Shown: positions 8,172 through 16,523 of the stretch, one piece after another
How the letters are laid out: each line of letters begins with the position of its first letter
Numbering within the stretch: the first letter of the stretch is position 1
From: Pleurocapsaceae cyanobacterium CSU_1_1
GTDB lineage: Bacteria > Cyanobacteriota > Cyanobacteriia > Cyanobacteriales > Xenococcaceae
Direction of reading: 5' to 3'
DNA length: 39,172 bases
Assembly: GCA_012034765.1 (NCBI GenBank)
Contig: JAAUOU010000038.1
Span: forward strand, 1-39,172
The notes under the pieces: generated by a model
What the model saw: the letters and a program-made list of their open reading frames with translations, nothing else
Told to the model about the DNA's origin: nothing
Databases searched by the model: none
Made by a program: the position numbers and the translations under genes

Positions 8172-9155
8172 TTATTCAGCTAACCAGCGTACTGCATCTT
8201 TGGCATGGTAAGTCAGAATCAGATCCGCACCAGCCCGCTTAAAGCTAGTTAAGGTTTCTAAGGTTACTTTTTTCTCATCGATCCAGCCATTGAGGGCAGC
8301 AGCCTTAACCATGGAATATTCCCCAGAAACGTTATAAGCAGCAACAGGTAAATTAGTCGCTTCCTTGACGCGCCAGATAATATCCATATAAGACAAGGCG
8401 GGTTTAACCATCAGCATATCTGCTCCCTCAGCGATGTCTAATTCAATCTCTTTAAGGGCTTCAGTACCGTTGGCAGGATTCATTTGATAGGTACGGCGAT
8501 CGCCAAAACTAGGGGTCGAATCTGCTGCATCACGAAAAGGGCCATAATAAGCCGAGGCGTATTTAGCAGCATAGGAAAGAATGGGAGTATCTAAAAATCC
8601 AGCTTCATCTAACCCTTCTCTAATTGCCTTAACAAAACCATCCATCATTCCTGAAGGAGCAATAATATCTGCCCCTGCTTGTGCTTGAGATACGGCAGTT
8701 TTCTTGAGTAATTCTAAAGTAGGATCGTTGAGTACTCTGCCTGTGAGATCTCCTGTTTCCAGATAGCCACAGTGTCCGTGGGTGGTATATTCACAAAGAC
8801 AGGTATCGGCAATGACTAATAAATCAGGTACAACTTGCTTAATAGCCGTGGCAGCTTTTTGCACAATCCCGCAATCGTGCCATGCGCCAGTAGCTTCAAG
8901 ATCCTTATCTTCAGGAATGCCAAATAAAATTACCGCAGGAATACCCAAACCATAGACTTCTTTTGCCTCCTCCAGAATCTTATCAATCGAAAGCTGATAA
9001 ACTCCAGGCATCGATCTAACTTCCTTAGCCACAGATGTTCCTGGTACGGCAAATAGAGGATAAATCAAATCATTAGCCGTGACTAGGGTTTCCTGCACCA
9101 TACGACGTAGCTGAGGATGTTGGCGCAAGCGACGAGGGCGATTAGTGGGGAACAT
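8172..9155 (-). CDS. hemB: Porphobilinogen synthase (delta-aminolevulinic acid dehydratase)
   Basis: Condenses two 5-aminolevulinate molecules to porphobilinogen, the common precursor of chlorophyll, haem, phycobilins and corrinoids. The 327-residue length is normal. The Schiff-base lysines fall at Lys198 ([14 protein letters not shown]) and Lys251 ([11 protein letters not shown]). Cys119, Cys121 and Cys129 in [14 protein letters not shown] match the metal-binding cysteines of the zinc-type enzyme. PSGMMDG and NVSGEYSM are further family motifs. The gene is alone on its strand; the tmRNA gene lies about 300 bases upstream on the other strand. Confidence is very high. Confidence 0.97.
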   Translation of the reverse strand: MFPTNRPRRLRQHPQLRRMVQETLVTANDLIYPLFAVPGTSVAKEVRSMPGVYQLSIDKILEEAKEVYGLGIPAVILFGIPEDKDLEATGAWHDCGIVQKAATAIKQVVPDLLVIADTCLCEYTTHGHCGYLETGDLTGRVLNDPTLELLKKTAVSQAQAGADIIAPSGMMDGFVKAIREGLDEAGFLDTPILSYAAKYASAYYGPFRDAADSTPSFGDRRTYQMNPANGTEALKEIELDIAEGADMLMVKPALSYMDIIWRVKEATNLPVAAYNVSGEYSMVKAAALNGWIDEKKVTLETLTSFKRAGADLILTYHAKDAVRWLAE

Positions 9156-9451
9156 AAGATTTCTGATACTAAAGTTGGCAGTTTTATAGATAAAGCACCA
9201 ATCTAGATATCTTTGCTAGAGATTAGTTGTCTAGATTAGGTATGATTTACTAGTTTAAAATGAATATCGCCGTCAAAGTATTAGGTAATATACAACTCAA
9301 TGTTTTGTAACGTTTGAGCGTTTTTCTGGGTTCTAGCTATTCCACTTAAAATTAGCTACAATATTTGTGTAGAGCATAGTTAATAGTTATTAACTACATT
9401 CTGCCAAAGCTAAAGGCTAAGAGCTAAGAGCTAAAAGCTTTAAAAAAACAT

Positions 9452-9838
9452 GGGGCCGTAAAGGTTTCGACAGGTTAGTAAAAACTAATCCGTGATTCAG
9501 GTCGAGAGTGAGTACCATCTCGTAAATCAGACTCAAACTAAATATAGATGCAAACAACATCGTAAAATTTGAGCGTCAGGCAGTAGCTGCCTAATCTAAA
9601 AACACTTTTTTAGATTGCTCGTCTCTAGTTTGACTCCGTTAAGGACTAAAGACAAAACCCCAACGGATGCGCTGAATAATTTTCTTTGGTAGGTTATTTA
9701 AGCAAAGATTTTATCAAAGAATCCTGCCATCAGGGATAATTGATGACCCCCGCTCTAAGGGTAAAAGGAGCTAAACCTGTGAACGAATGGGCAAGTGAAT
9801 AGCTGGCTTGGACAGCAGTTCGACTCTGCTCGGCTCCA
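9452..9838 (+). ncRNA. ssrA: Transfer-messenger RNA (tmRNA)
   Basis: Rescues stalled ribosomes and tags the unfinished protein for proteolysis. The 5' end GGGGCCGTAAAGGTTTCGAC is the classic one-piece tmRNA start. The 3' end has a T-arm with loop TTCGACT and the acceptor strand CGGCTCC plus A, pairing with GGGGCCG. The CCA is not encoded and must be added. The tag frame runs from 9550 to its stop at 9592-9594 and encodes ANNIVKFERQAVAA, close to known cyanobacterial tags. The 296 bases between hemB and this gene hold no reading frame; a TACAAT box near 9359 is a possible -10 element. Ends are set by the acceptor pairing. Confidence 0.96.
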
Positions 9839-9901
9839 CTCTATAATTAATGAAATACCCCGATTAAATCAAACTATTTAATTAGTGAATGGTTTGTTGG
9901 T

Positions 9902-10423
9902 TTAGGCTTGCCAGACTTGCTGAACCTTTGTCCAGACAGTAGCGACGGTTTGCTTGACCTCGTTTTGAAAGCTCCATCTTTGGAAAGCTCGTTCGTATTC
10001 TTCGCCGCTAGATTGATAGGCTTTCCAGCCACTCAAAGCTACTCCCAATCCCCAAAATAGCAAAATATACAGCGACCAAGAAAGCGTGCCTACTAGAACG
10101 AAGTTGAAGGCAACGAAGAAGGTGTTGACGATCGCATATTTAGTCAGTTTCCGCTGGAACTTTTGACGGCGCACTAGATTAAATGCACTACGCTGATGGT
10201 CGATCGCCTTTTGATCTAACCAGTTTTTTTCGGCAGCTTGAATCATGCTGTTACTAATATCTAATTCAGCAGCAATTTCCCAAAGCTGTTGTCGGCTCAG
10301 AGGTTCGTCGGTAGGATGATTGGCGATCGCCAAATTTAAAATTGCTTGAATGTCTTCTTGGCTGTAGGCATCGGGATAGTTGGAATAGTTGGGGGTAGTG
10401 TCTGGCATATTTTTTTTCAGCAA
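9902..10423 (-). CDS. 2TM-domain membrane protein
   Basis: A 173-residue protein. The first 90 residues are soluble and helical (YSQEDIQAILNLAIANHP, then SRQQLWEIAAELDIS), resembling the N-terminal part of cyanobacterial 2TM-domain proteins. A basic stretch RRQKFQRKLTKYA leads into two hydrophobic segments at about 97-135 (IVNTFFVAFNFVLVGTLSWS, LYILLFWGLGVALSGW). A charged tail follows. The role is unknown; homologues are simply called 2TM domain proteins. The start is uncertain: the TTG at 10423 has a purine-rich GAGAG directly adjacent, while the ATG at 10408 (MPDTTPNYS) is the more ordinary codon, with the same GAGAG about 15 bases away. Confidence 0.7.
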   Translation of the reverse strand: MLKKNMPDTTPNYSNYPDAYSQEDIQAILNLAIANHPTDEPLSRQQLWEIAAELDISNSMIQAAEKNWLDQKAIDHQRSAFNLVRRQKFQRKLTKYAIVNTFFVAFNFVLVGTLSWSLYILLFWGLGVALSGWKAYQSSGEEYERAFQRWSFQNEVKQTVATVWTKVQQVWQA

Positions 10424-10665
10424 CTCTCTAATTTTATTATGCTCAAATTATGTCCAAATATGTTTAAAATGTAATGCGCTCCTACCGTAAACTTTGGGAC
10501 GGTTTTTACTGTAGATCGGCAGATGTATTGTAGTTTACTCTTCGTTACAATTTTAATAATTAATAGAAAGCATAAAAATTACCATAATTCACTTTGACAG
10601 TAGCTTTTACTAATAGCTTGGACAACAGTGGAATAGTATTTACGTCATTTAGACAGGAGCGTGCC

Positions 10666-11832
10666 ATGAACGGCAACATTCGCATCGGTAACTTATTCGG
10701 TATACCTTTTTTAATTAACCCTTCTTGGTTTTTTGTTTTAGCTTTAGTTACCTGGAGCTATGGATCGGGACTAACTCAATTTCCTGAATTAACTGGGATC
10801 ACACCTTGGCTACTAGGTTTAGTTACTGCCTTGTTGCTGTTCTCTTCCGTATTAGCCCATGAATTAGGACATAGCTTTGTCGCTATTTCTCAGGGAATTC
10901 CTGTTAAATCAATTACCCTCTTTATCTTTGGTGGCTTGGCTACCTTGGAAAAAGAATCAGAAACACCTTTACAAGCATTTTTAGTAGCGATCGCTGGACC
11001 ATTAGTCAGCCTGCTATTATTCGGTTTGCTTACCTTCGTTGCCACCACAGCACCTTTAACTACACCCCTTCAGGCGATTATTTCTCTAGTCGCTTACATC
11101 AATTTAGTTTTAGCAGCATTCAATATGATTCCTGGGTTACCTCTCGATGGTGGTAACGTGCTTAAAGCGATTGTTTGGAAGGTTACAGGTAATCCTAATA
11201 AGGGTGTAATTATTGCAGGTCGAGTTGGTCAAGTAATTGGCTGGATTGCGATCGCTCTTGGTATACTTTCCATAATTGGCGTTAGTCAAGTAGGCAGCAT
11301 CTGGACGCTATTAATTGGTACTTTCTTATTACAAAATGCTGGTTTTGCTGCTCAATCTGCCACTGTACAGGATAAGTTAAGTCAATATACAGCAGAAGAT
11401 GCAGTAATTGCCGATAGCCCTATTGTTAGCAGCAGTCTCTCGATCAGAGAGTTTGTAAACAACTACGTGATTGGCAAAGAGCGCTGGAAAAAATTCTTAT
11501 TAGTGGACGAAAATCAACAGCTACTTGGTTTTGTTACTACTGAAGATTTAAAACAGATTCACACTTCGGATTGGAATGATATTTATCTTACTGAGTTAGT
11601 TAAACCTGTTCCCGAAGCTGATACTATTGCTGCCGATACTTCTTTACTAGAAGTAGCAAAGCTGTTTGAGACTACCGAAGCTCGTGAGCTAGTAGTCATT
11701 AGTGCAGCGGGCAAAGTTCTCGGATTGCTAGAAAAAGCTTCAATCATTAAATTAATGACTGAACAAGAAGATATTAAAAATAAGGCTGCTATTGAATCGG
11801 CTCAGGAAGAGGAAAAAGCGATCGTTAATTAA
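10666..11832 (+). CDS. Site-2 protease family (M50) membrane protease with CBS domains
   Basis: An intramembrane zinc metalloprotease, 388 residues from the chosen start. The zinc motif HELGH is at residues about 65-69, and the third ligand motif NMIPGLPLDGG lies near residue 160. About six hydrophobic segments fill the first 230 residues. Two CBS modules (about 245-365) follow and probably sense adenine nucleotides or related ligands. The ATG at 10666 is chosen because AGGAG lies 6 bases before it; a TTG at 10594 gives 24 extra residues that look non-conserved. Substrates are unknown; relatives cleave anti-sigma factors or other membrane proteins. The gene is alone and ends just before a palindromic repeat shared with guaA. 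Confidence 0.88.
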   Translation: MNGNIRIGNLFGIPFLINPSWFFVLALVTWSYGSGLTQFPELTGITPWLLGLVTALLLFSSVLAHELGHSFVAISQGIPVKSITLFIFGGLATLEKESETPLQAFLVAIAGPLVSLLLFGLLTFVATTAPLTTPLQAIISLVAYINLVLAAFNMIPGLPLDGGNVLKAIVWKVTGNPNKGVIIAGRVGQVIGWIAIALGILSIIGVSQVGSIWTLLIGTFLLQNAGFAAQSATVQDKLSQYTAEDAVIADSPIVSSSLSIREFVNNYVIGKERWKKFLLVDENQQLLGFVTTEDLKQIHTSDWNDIYLTELVKPVPEADTIAADTSLLEVAKLFETTEARELVVISAAGKVLGLLEKASIIKLMTEQEDIKNKAAIESAQEEEKAIVN

Positions 11833-11863
11833 AACCAGCAACTTCTTCGTATGTTGGTACACA

Positions 11864-11895
11864 TAGTAGGGGCGAACGGTTGTTCGCCCCTACTA
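11864..11895. repeat. Palindrome of the GGGCGAA-N6-TTCGCCC family
   Basis: A perfect 13-bp inverted repeat (11864-11876 / 11883-11895, loop CGGTTG) lies in the 67-base gap between the M50 gene and the convergent guaA gene. It shares the core and the 6-base loop with the element at 6163-6190. Its position suggests it serves as a two-way transcript end. Confidence 0.7.
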
Positions 11896-11899
11896 GCTA

Positions 11900-13531
11900 T
11901 TACTCCCACTCAATTGTTCCAGGGGGTTTGGAGGTAATGTCATACACCACTCGATTTACTCCCTTAACCTCATTGACAATACGGTTAGAGATGGTTTCCA
12001 ACATGTCGTAGGGAACTCTTGCCCAATCTGCGGTCATACCGTCTTCACTAGTAATAAAACGCAGCACAATCGGATGAGCATAGGTGCGCTTGTCTCCCAT
12101 TACCCCGACACTGCGAATAGGCAATAATACGGCAAAAGCTTGCCAGTAGTCGTGATATACTCCCTGCTTACTAATTTCATCTCGCACAATAAAATCAGCA
12201 TCCCGCAGGATATTTAATCTTTCTGCCGTAACTTCTCCGACAATTCTAATGGCTAAACCAGGACCAGGGAAAGGATGACGACGCACAATTTCTTCTGGTA
12301 GTCCGATCGCTCGCGCTACATTGCGCACCTCATCTTTAAAGAGTTTTCGTAGAGGCTCTACTAGTTTAAAACGCAGGTCTTTGGGTAAACCACCAACATT
12401 GTGATGACTCTTAATTTTTACCGCTACTCTTTCGCCAGTTTTGGGGTCAACATTGCTGTCTGCCGACTCAATTACGTCAGGATATAGTGTTCCTTGTGCC
12501 AAATAGTCAAAAGGTCCTAACTTCTTGGATTCTGCTTCAAATACTTGAATAAACTCATGTCCAATCCGACGGCGCTTTAGTTCAGGATCGATGACTCCCT
12601 CAACCTGCTTTAAAAAGCGATCGCGTGCCATGACATATTCAACGGGGATATGAAACTGATTTTTAAATATTTCTACCAGTTTTTCTGGTTCACCCTTGCG
12701 CATGAACCCCTGGTCAATAAACATACAGGTCAATTGCTCGCCGATGGCTCGATGAAGCAGAAAAGCTAGGGTCGAAGAATCTACTCCTCCTGAAAGAGCC
12801 AGCAAAACCCGTTTGTCGCCAACTTTTGCCCGAATATCTCGAATTGATTCTTCTACAAAAGCTTCCGTTGTCCAGGTGGGTTCGCATTGGCAAATATGGT
12901 AAACAAAATTGCGAATTAGAGCAATTCCCCCTTCTGAATGGACTACTTCTGGATGAAACTGCACCCCAAATAGTTTTCGTTCGGGATTAGATATTGCTGC
13001 ACAGGGAGTATTCTTGGTGTAGGCTAAGATCGAAAACCCCTCTGGTAGATTGGTACATGAGTCTCCATGACTCATCCACATGGTTGCACCATGTTCTACA
13101 TTGGTCAGTAGGTCTGTGGGATCTTCAATAAATAGCTGTGCTTTACCGTATTCCCCCAGCTTAACTTTTTCGACTGTTCCCCCTAGCTGTTTTACCATTA
13201 GCTGCATTCCGTAGCACACGCCAAGAACAGGAATACCCAGATTCCAAATTTCAGGGTCACATTTGGGTGCATGGTCATCGTATACCGAGCTAGGACCACC
13301 AGAAAGAATAATGCCGCGAGGATCTATTTTCCGCAGTTCTTCAGCACTTGTCCTATAAGATAAAACTTCTGAATATACCTGAGTTTCTCGAATTCTGCGA
13401 GCAATTAACTCGGAGTACTGAGAACCAAAATCGATGATAATAATTGTTTGACGATTGACTTGATCGACGAAAGAGTCAGAAGCTAAAGCATCGCTGCTGG
13501 GGGAGGAAATTGGTTTTGTTTGAATAGTCAC
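11900..13531 (-). CDS. guaA: GMP synthase (glutamine-hydrolysing)
   Basis: Converts XMP, glutamine and ATP to GMP, the last step of guanine nucleotide synthesis. It is a 543-residue, two-domain enzyme. The N-terminal class I amidotransferase has its nucleophile Cys in GVCYGMQL and the His/Glu pair in [12 protein letters not shown]. The synthetase part has the PP-loop [11 protein letters not shown], and the dimerisation domain has HHNVGGLP and [14 protein letters not shown]; the protein ends KPPGTIEWE as expected. The ATG at 13531 gives a roughly 25-residue N-terminal extension before the conserved [16 protein letters not shown], common in cyanobacterial forms. Confidence is very high. Confidence 0.97.
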   Translation of the reverse strand: MTIQTKPISSPSSDALASDSFVDQVNRQTIIIIDFGSQYSELIARRIRETQVYSEVLSYRTSAEELRKIDPRGIILSGGPSSVYDDHAPKCDPEIWNLGIPVLGVCYGMQLMVKQLGGTVEKVKLGEYGKAQLFIEDPTDLLTNVEHGATMWMSHGDSCTNLPEGFSILAYTKNTPCAAISNPERKLFGVQFHPEVVHSEGGIALIRNFVYHICQCEPTWTTEAFVEESIRDIRAKVGDKRVLLALSGGVDSSTLAFLLHRAIGEQLTCMFIDQGFMRKGEPEKLVEIFKNQFHIPVEYVMARDRFLKQVEGVIDPELKRRRIGHEFIQVFEAESKKLGPFDYLAQGTLYPDVIESADSNVDPKTGERVAVKIKSHHNVGGLPKDLRFKLVEPLRKLFKDEVRNVARAIGLPEEIVRRHPFPGPGLAIRIVGEVTAERLNILRDADFIVRDEISKQGVYHDYWQAFAVLLPIRSVGVMGDKRTYAHPIVLRFITSEDGMTADWARVPYDMLETISNRIVNEVKGVNRVVYDITSKPPGTIEWE

Positions 13532-13674
13532 TATACTCTAGGAAGTCTGTGTAAGTAAATAGGTAACAAAGTGTAAAGAAACTTAAGATTTTGATACCAA
13601 ATTTATATTTGGAGAGTTATGATTTTAGCGGGATGTTGTTTATTGAAAGATATCTATGTAAATATCCTCATAGA

Positions 13675-14786
13675 TTAACATAATTTAGGCAGCAACAAAA
13701 CAGCATTATCGCTTATTTTAATCACTTCCCTACTACGATCAAATAAGATTGAACCTATACAAAGTTTTTGTTCTGTATACTTGCAAATATAGTCTTGGCA
13801 TTTTAGATCGATCGCCTGAGTTAGTTCTTGATAAACTAAGTCTACCCAAGAAGAATTGTCTGAGTCTGGATCGAGTTCCCGCAATAAATTTAGAGCAGCT
13901 TCGGTAGTGGCACAGTCAAAAATTTGTTGAGTCTGAGATATGGGCAAGCCTAGCTTGGCGCAATAGGCAGTCATGATTTCTAATCTCCCATCAGCAAGAT
14001 GATTGTGGGTGTGAAAAATTCCTCCTGCTAGCTTGATTAATTTACCGTGATAACCAAAGAGTAAGATTGACTTAACTCCAGCAGCAGCAGCAGTAACTAA
14101 CATCGATCCGAGCCAATTAGCGGTTTTAATAATTCTTTGGGGATCGATGCCCGATTTTTCCGCTAAATCGATGCCGTTTTCCCCAATACAAAATACTAGA
14201 TCATCAAACTGCTTCGCTTTGGTTTTAATCTCTGATTGATATGCCGACAGTTGACTAGGGGCTGTTAAAGGCTGAACTATACCCGTTGTTCCTAATAAAG
14301 ACAGTCCTTCAACTACGCCAAAAGCTTCATTAGAGGTTCGTTTAGCTAACCGCACTCCTTCTGGCAAAATTATCGTTACGGTAATGCTTTGATTTTGCTT
14401 CAGCAAAGGTTGCAAATTTGCTGAATTAATTCTTGAGCATAACTGTAGATTGCTGCTTGGTTTTGGTTATTCTGTTGCTGACCAATACCTTCCCCCCCTG
14501 CGATGGTGATTTGCTTCCCCGAATCATAATTAACACTCAGGCTTACTTTTGCCCAGATAGGAGTATTGCGCGTCAAATCCAAATGATCGCCAGGATCGCT
14601 GCGAGTAATGGCGATCGCACAATTACAATCAATTTTAGCTACCTGTTCAATGTCAATTATTGCCTGTTCTGTTGGCTTAATTAAATTTACCGTTACTTGC
14701 GAAGGTGAAGATTGTTGCTGGAGATGACGCAAAGCAGCGATCGCACTGGCACAGGCAAAAACAGGCAGAGTATATCCAGAAGGCAT
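13675..14786 (-). pseudogene. cbiD: Cobalt-precorrin-5B (C1)-methyltransferase CbiD, interrupted by one frameshift
   Basis: CbiD methylates C1 of cobalt-precorrin-5B in anaerobic-type corrinoid synthesis. The first frame (14786-14400, 128 residues) has the CbiD start SGYTLPVFACASAIAALRHL and the DPGDHLDLTRNTPIWAKV region. The second frame (14415-13675) continues with ITVTIILPEGVRLAKRT, EGLSLLGTTGIVQPL and the C-terminal GYHGKLIKLAGGIFHTHNH. Together they cover a normal CbiD of about 370 residues. They join if one base is added at the AAATTT tract (14414-14419), giving ...QQNLQPLLKQ.... No other loss is visible, so either a very recent mutation or a sequence error is likely. It is isolated from the cobA/cbiX pair at 25.6-27.3 kb. 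Confidence 0.8.
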
Positions 14787-14798
14787 AGATGAGGTCAG

Positions 14799-16439
14799 TT
14801 AATATAGCTCAATTCCATATTCTACCGCTTGATTACGACCTCTTTCTTTTGCCTGATACAAACCTTGATCTGCTGCGGCAACCAAGACCTCAAAATCGAA
14901 GTCAGGATGAGGAAGACAGGAAGATACGCCCAATGAGATAGTGACGTACAGATCTACAGACGAACGTAGGTGAGGAATTTTGAGAGATTGAACCTGTAGA
15001 CGAATCTGTTGGGCTAAATATTTTGCTCCTGCTATAGGAGTTTGGGGCAACACCAACACAAATTCTTCCCCTCCATAACGAGCAACTAAATCGCTGGGAC
15101 GCTTGGTTACTTTGCTAATTGCTTGAGCTACTTCGACTAAACAGCGATCGCCTGCTGGATGACCATAGGTATCGTTGTAGAGTTTAAAATAGTCAATATC
15201 ACAAAGAATTAACGCTAAAGGACTTTGTTCTCTAGATAACCTAATCCATTCTTGGGCAATATACTGGTCAAATTTGCGACGGTTGGCAATCTGAGTCAGA
15301 CTATCCATAACAGATAGTTGTTGTAGCTCCTGATTTGCTTGTTCTAGCTGTTGATAAAGTTTTGCCTGTTTGATGGCGACAGAAAGCTCCAAGGCAACTC
15401 TTTCTAAAAGATTGATTTCTTCGAGATTCCACTCTCTATCAATCGAACAATTCTCAACGCAGATCACCCCCCATAGCTTTGCTTCAGCCATAATCGGTAT
15501 TAATAATGTGGAACAGGCTCTTGCCTGATCTGGCGATGACTCGTCAAAGTTTTGGGAGACAATACTTCCTGACGCTAAACAAGCTATATTTTTTTGAAAC
15601 AGAGTTTCGGGGACTTGTTTCGGCTCAGAAATGTCACAGCTTAAGGGTGAATCAACTAGCCGAGATTCGACTAACAAAGTTAACTGTTTTGTTTCCTCCA
15701 CTCGATTAATTTGAATTTTTTCAGCCAAAAGAAATTGCTTAACTTCATCTACCGTAGTCTGTAAAATTTGCTCTAGCTCTAAAGAAGCGTGAATTTTTTG
15801 GGTAATTTGAGCCAAAAGGCGATCGCTTGCTGCTCGCTGAATTAATTTTTGTTCAGTTTTTTTGAGGGAAGTAATATCAAAACAGTAACCAACTAATCCC
15901 TTAAATTTGCCCTCAAGCGAAAATTGTGGCACAGCATAATTAGAGATCCAGCAGTATTTTTGATTTAATATTTTTAAGCGATAATTAATTTTAAATCCTG
16001 TGGATTTAGCTAGAGATTGCTTAAACTCAAACTCGCAATTGGCTAAATCTTGAGGATGAATATTTACCATCCAGTTGCTATTCAACTTAGTTTCGTTTTC
16101 TCGATCTAAAACTCTGTTCCAAGCTTGATTAAAAAAAGTGGTGTTACCAATTGCATCACACATCCAAACTAAAGTAGAGGTATTATTAATAATAGTTTTA
16201 AATAGATTTTTAGTTGCTATCAAATCAGAAGTGAGTTTGACATTTTCTTGTTTTAGAGCCTTGAAATATTGATTTTGTTTATTTCTTTTGAGAGTAAAAA
16301 AAATAATCTTTTTTAAAAAATCTGGATATATATCAGCAAGAATCAAGCAATTATCTACCGCAAGTGGCAAAGATGCTAGGTCAATGCTCATTTCGTCAGT
16401 AAATAAGAGCAGAGGAATATTATATATATTAGCTTCCAC
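14799..16439 (-). CDS. Diguanylate cyclase with PAS, GAF and GGDEF domains, and a remnant receiver domain
   Basis: Predicted to make cyclic di-GMP in the cytoplasm. Residues about 1-60 (IPLLLFTDEMS... FLKKIIFFTLKR) resemble only the second half of a response-regulator receiver domain, without the phospho-acceptor Asp. A PAS domain (about 77-190), a GAF domain (about 205-365) and a GGDEF domain (about 378-546) follow. The active site reads RYGGEEF, and an allosteric RxxD I-site (RPSD) lies five residues before GGEEF, so catalysis with product inhibition is expected. The start is a GTG at 16439 with a weak ribosome site. The frame stays open upstream only to a TAG at 16485-16487, and mutS ends at 16524, so the receiver's first half is missing. 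Confidence 0.85.
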   Translation of the reverse strand: MEANIYNIPLLLFTDEMSIDLASLPLAVDNCLILADIYPDFLKKIIFFTLKRNKQNQYFKALKQENVKLTSDLIATKNLFKTIINNTSTLVWMCDAIGNTTFFNQAWNRVLDRENETKLNSNWMVNIHPQDLANCEFEFKQSLAKSTGFKINYRLKILNQKYCWISNYAVPQFSLEGKFKGLVGYCFDITSLKKTEQKLIQRAASDRLLAQITQKIHASLELEQILQTTVDEVKQFLLAEKIQINRVEETKQLTLLVESRLVDSPLSCDISEPKQVPETLFQKNIACLASGSIVSQNFDESSPDQARACSTLLIPIMAEAKLWGVICVENCSIDREWNLEEINLLERVALELSVAIKQAKLYQQLEQANQELQQLSVMDSLTQIANRRKFDQYIAQEWIRLSREQSPLALILCDIDYFKLYNDTYGHPAGDRCLVEVAQAISKVTKRPSDLVARYGGEEFVLVLPQTPIAGAKYLAQQIRLQVQSLKIPHLRSSVDLYVTISLGVSSCLPHPDFDFEVLVAAADQGLYQAKERGRNQAVEYGIELY

Positions 16440-16523
16440 TTGGCAGAGATAGTTATTAACTTTATGACCTGATCGAAGAGAATGCTAAAGCCCTAACTAC
16501 GTGTCGTCTTTTAGGACAAGAGA

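Noticed and set aside
7990-8211. Plus-strand reading frame of 73 residues between the RTX gene and hemB
   Set aside because: It runs through the HIP1 hairpin and into the hemB 3' end on the other strand, has no ribosome site and no recognisable protein pattern.
13597-13612. Small hairpin CCAAAT-TTAT-ATTTGG upstream of guaA as a purine riboswitch
   Set aside because: Only a 6-bp A/T-rich stem with no conserved riboswitch core; it could equally be chance.
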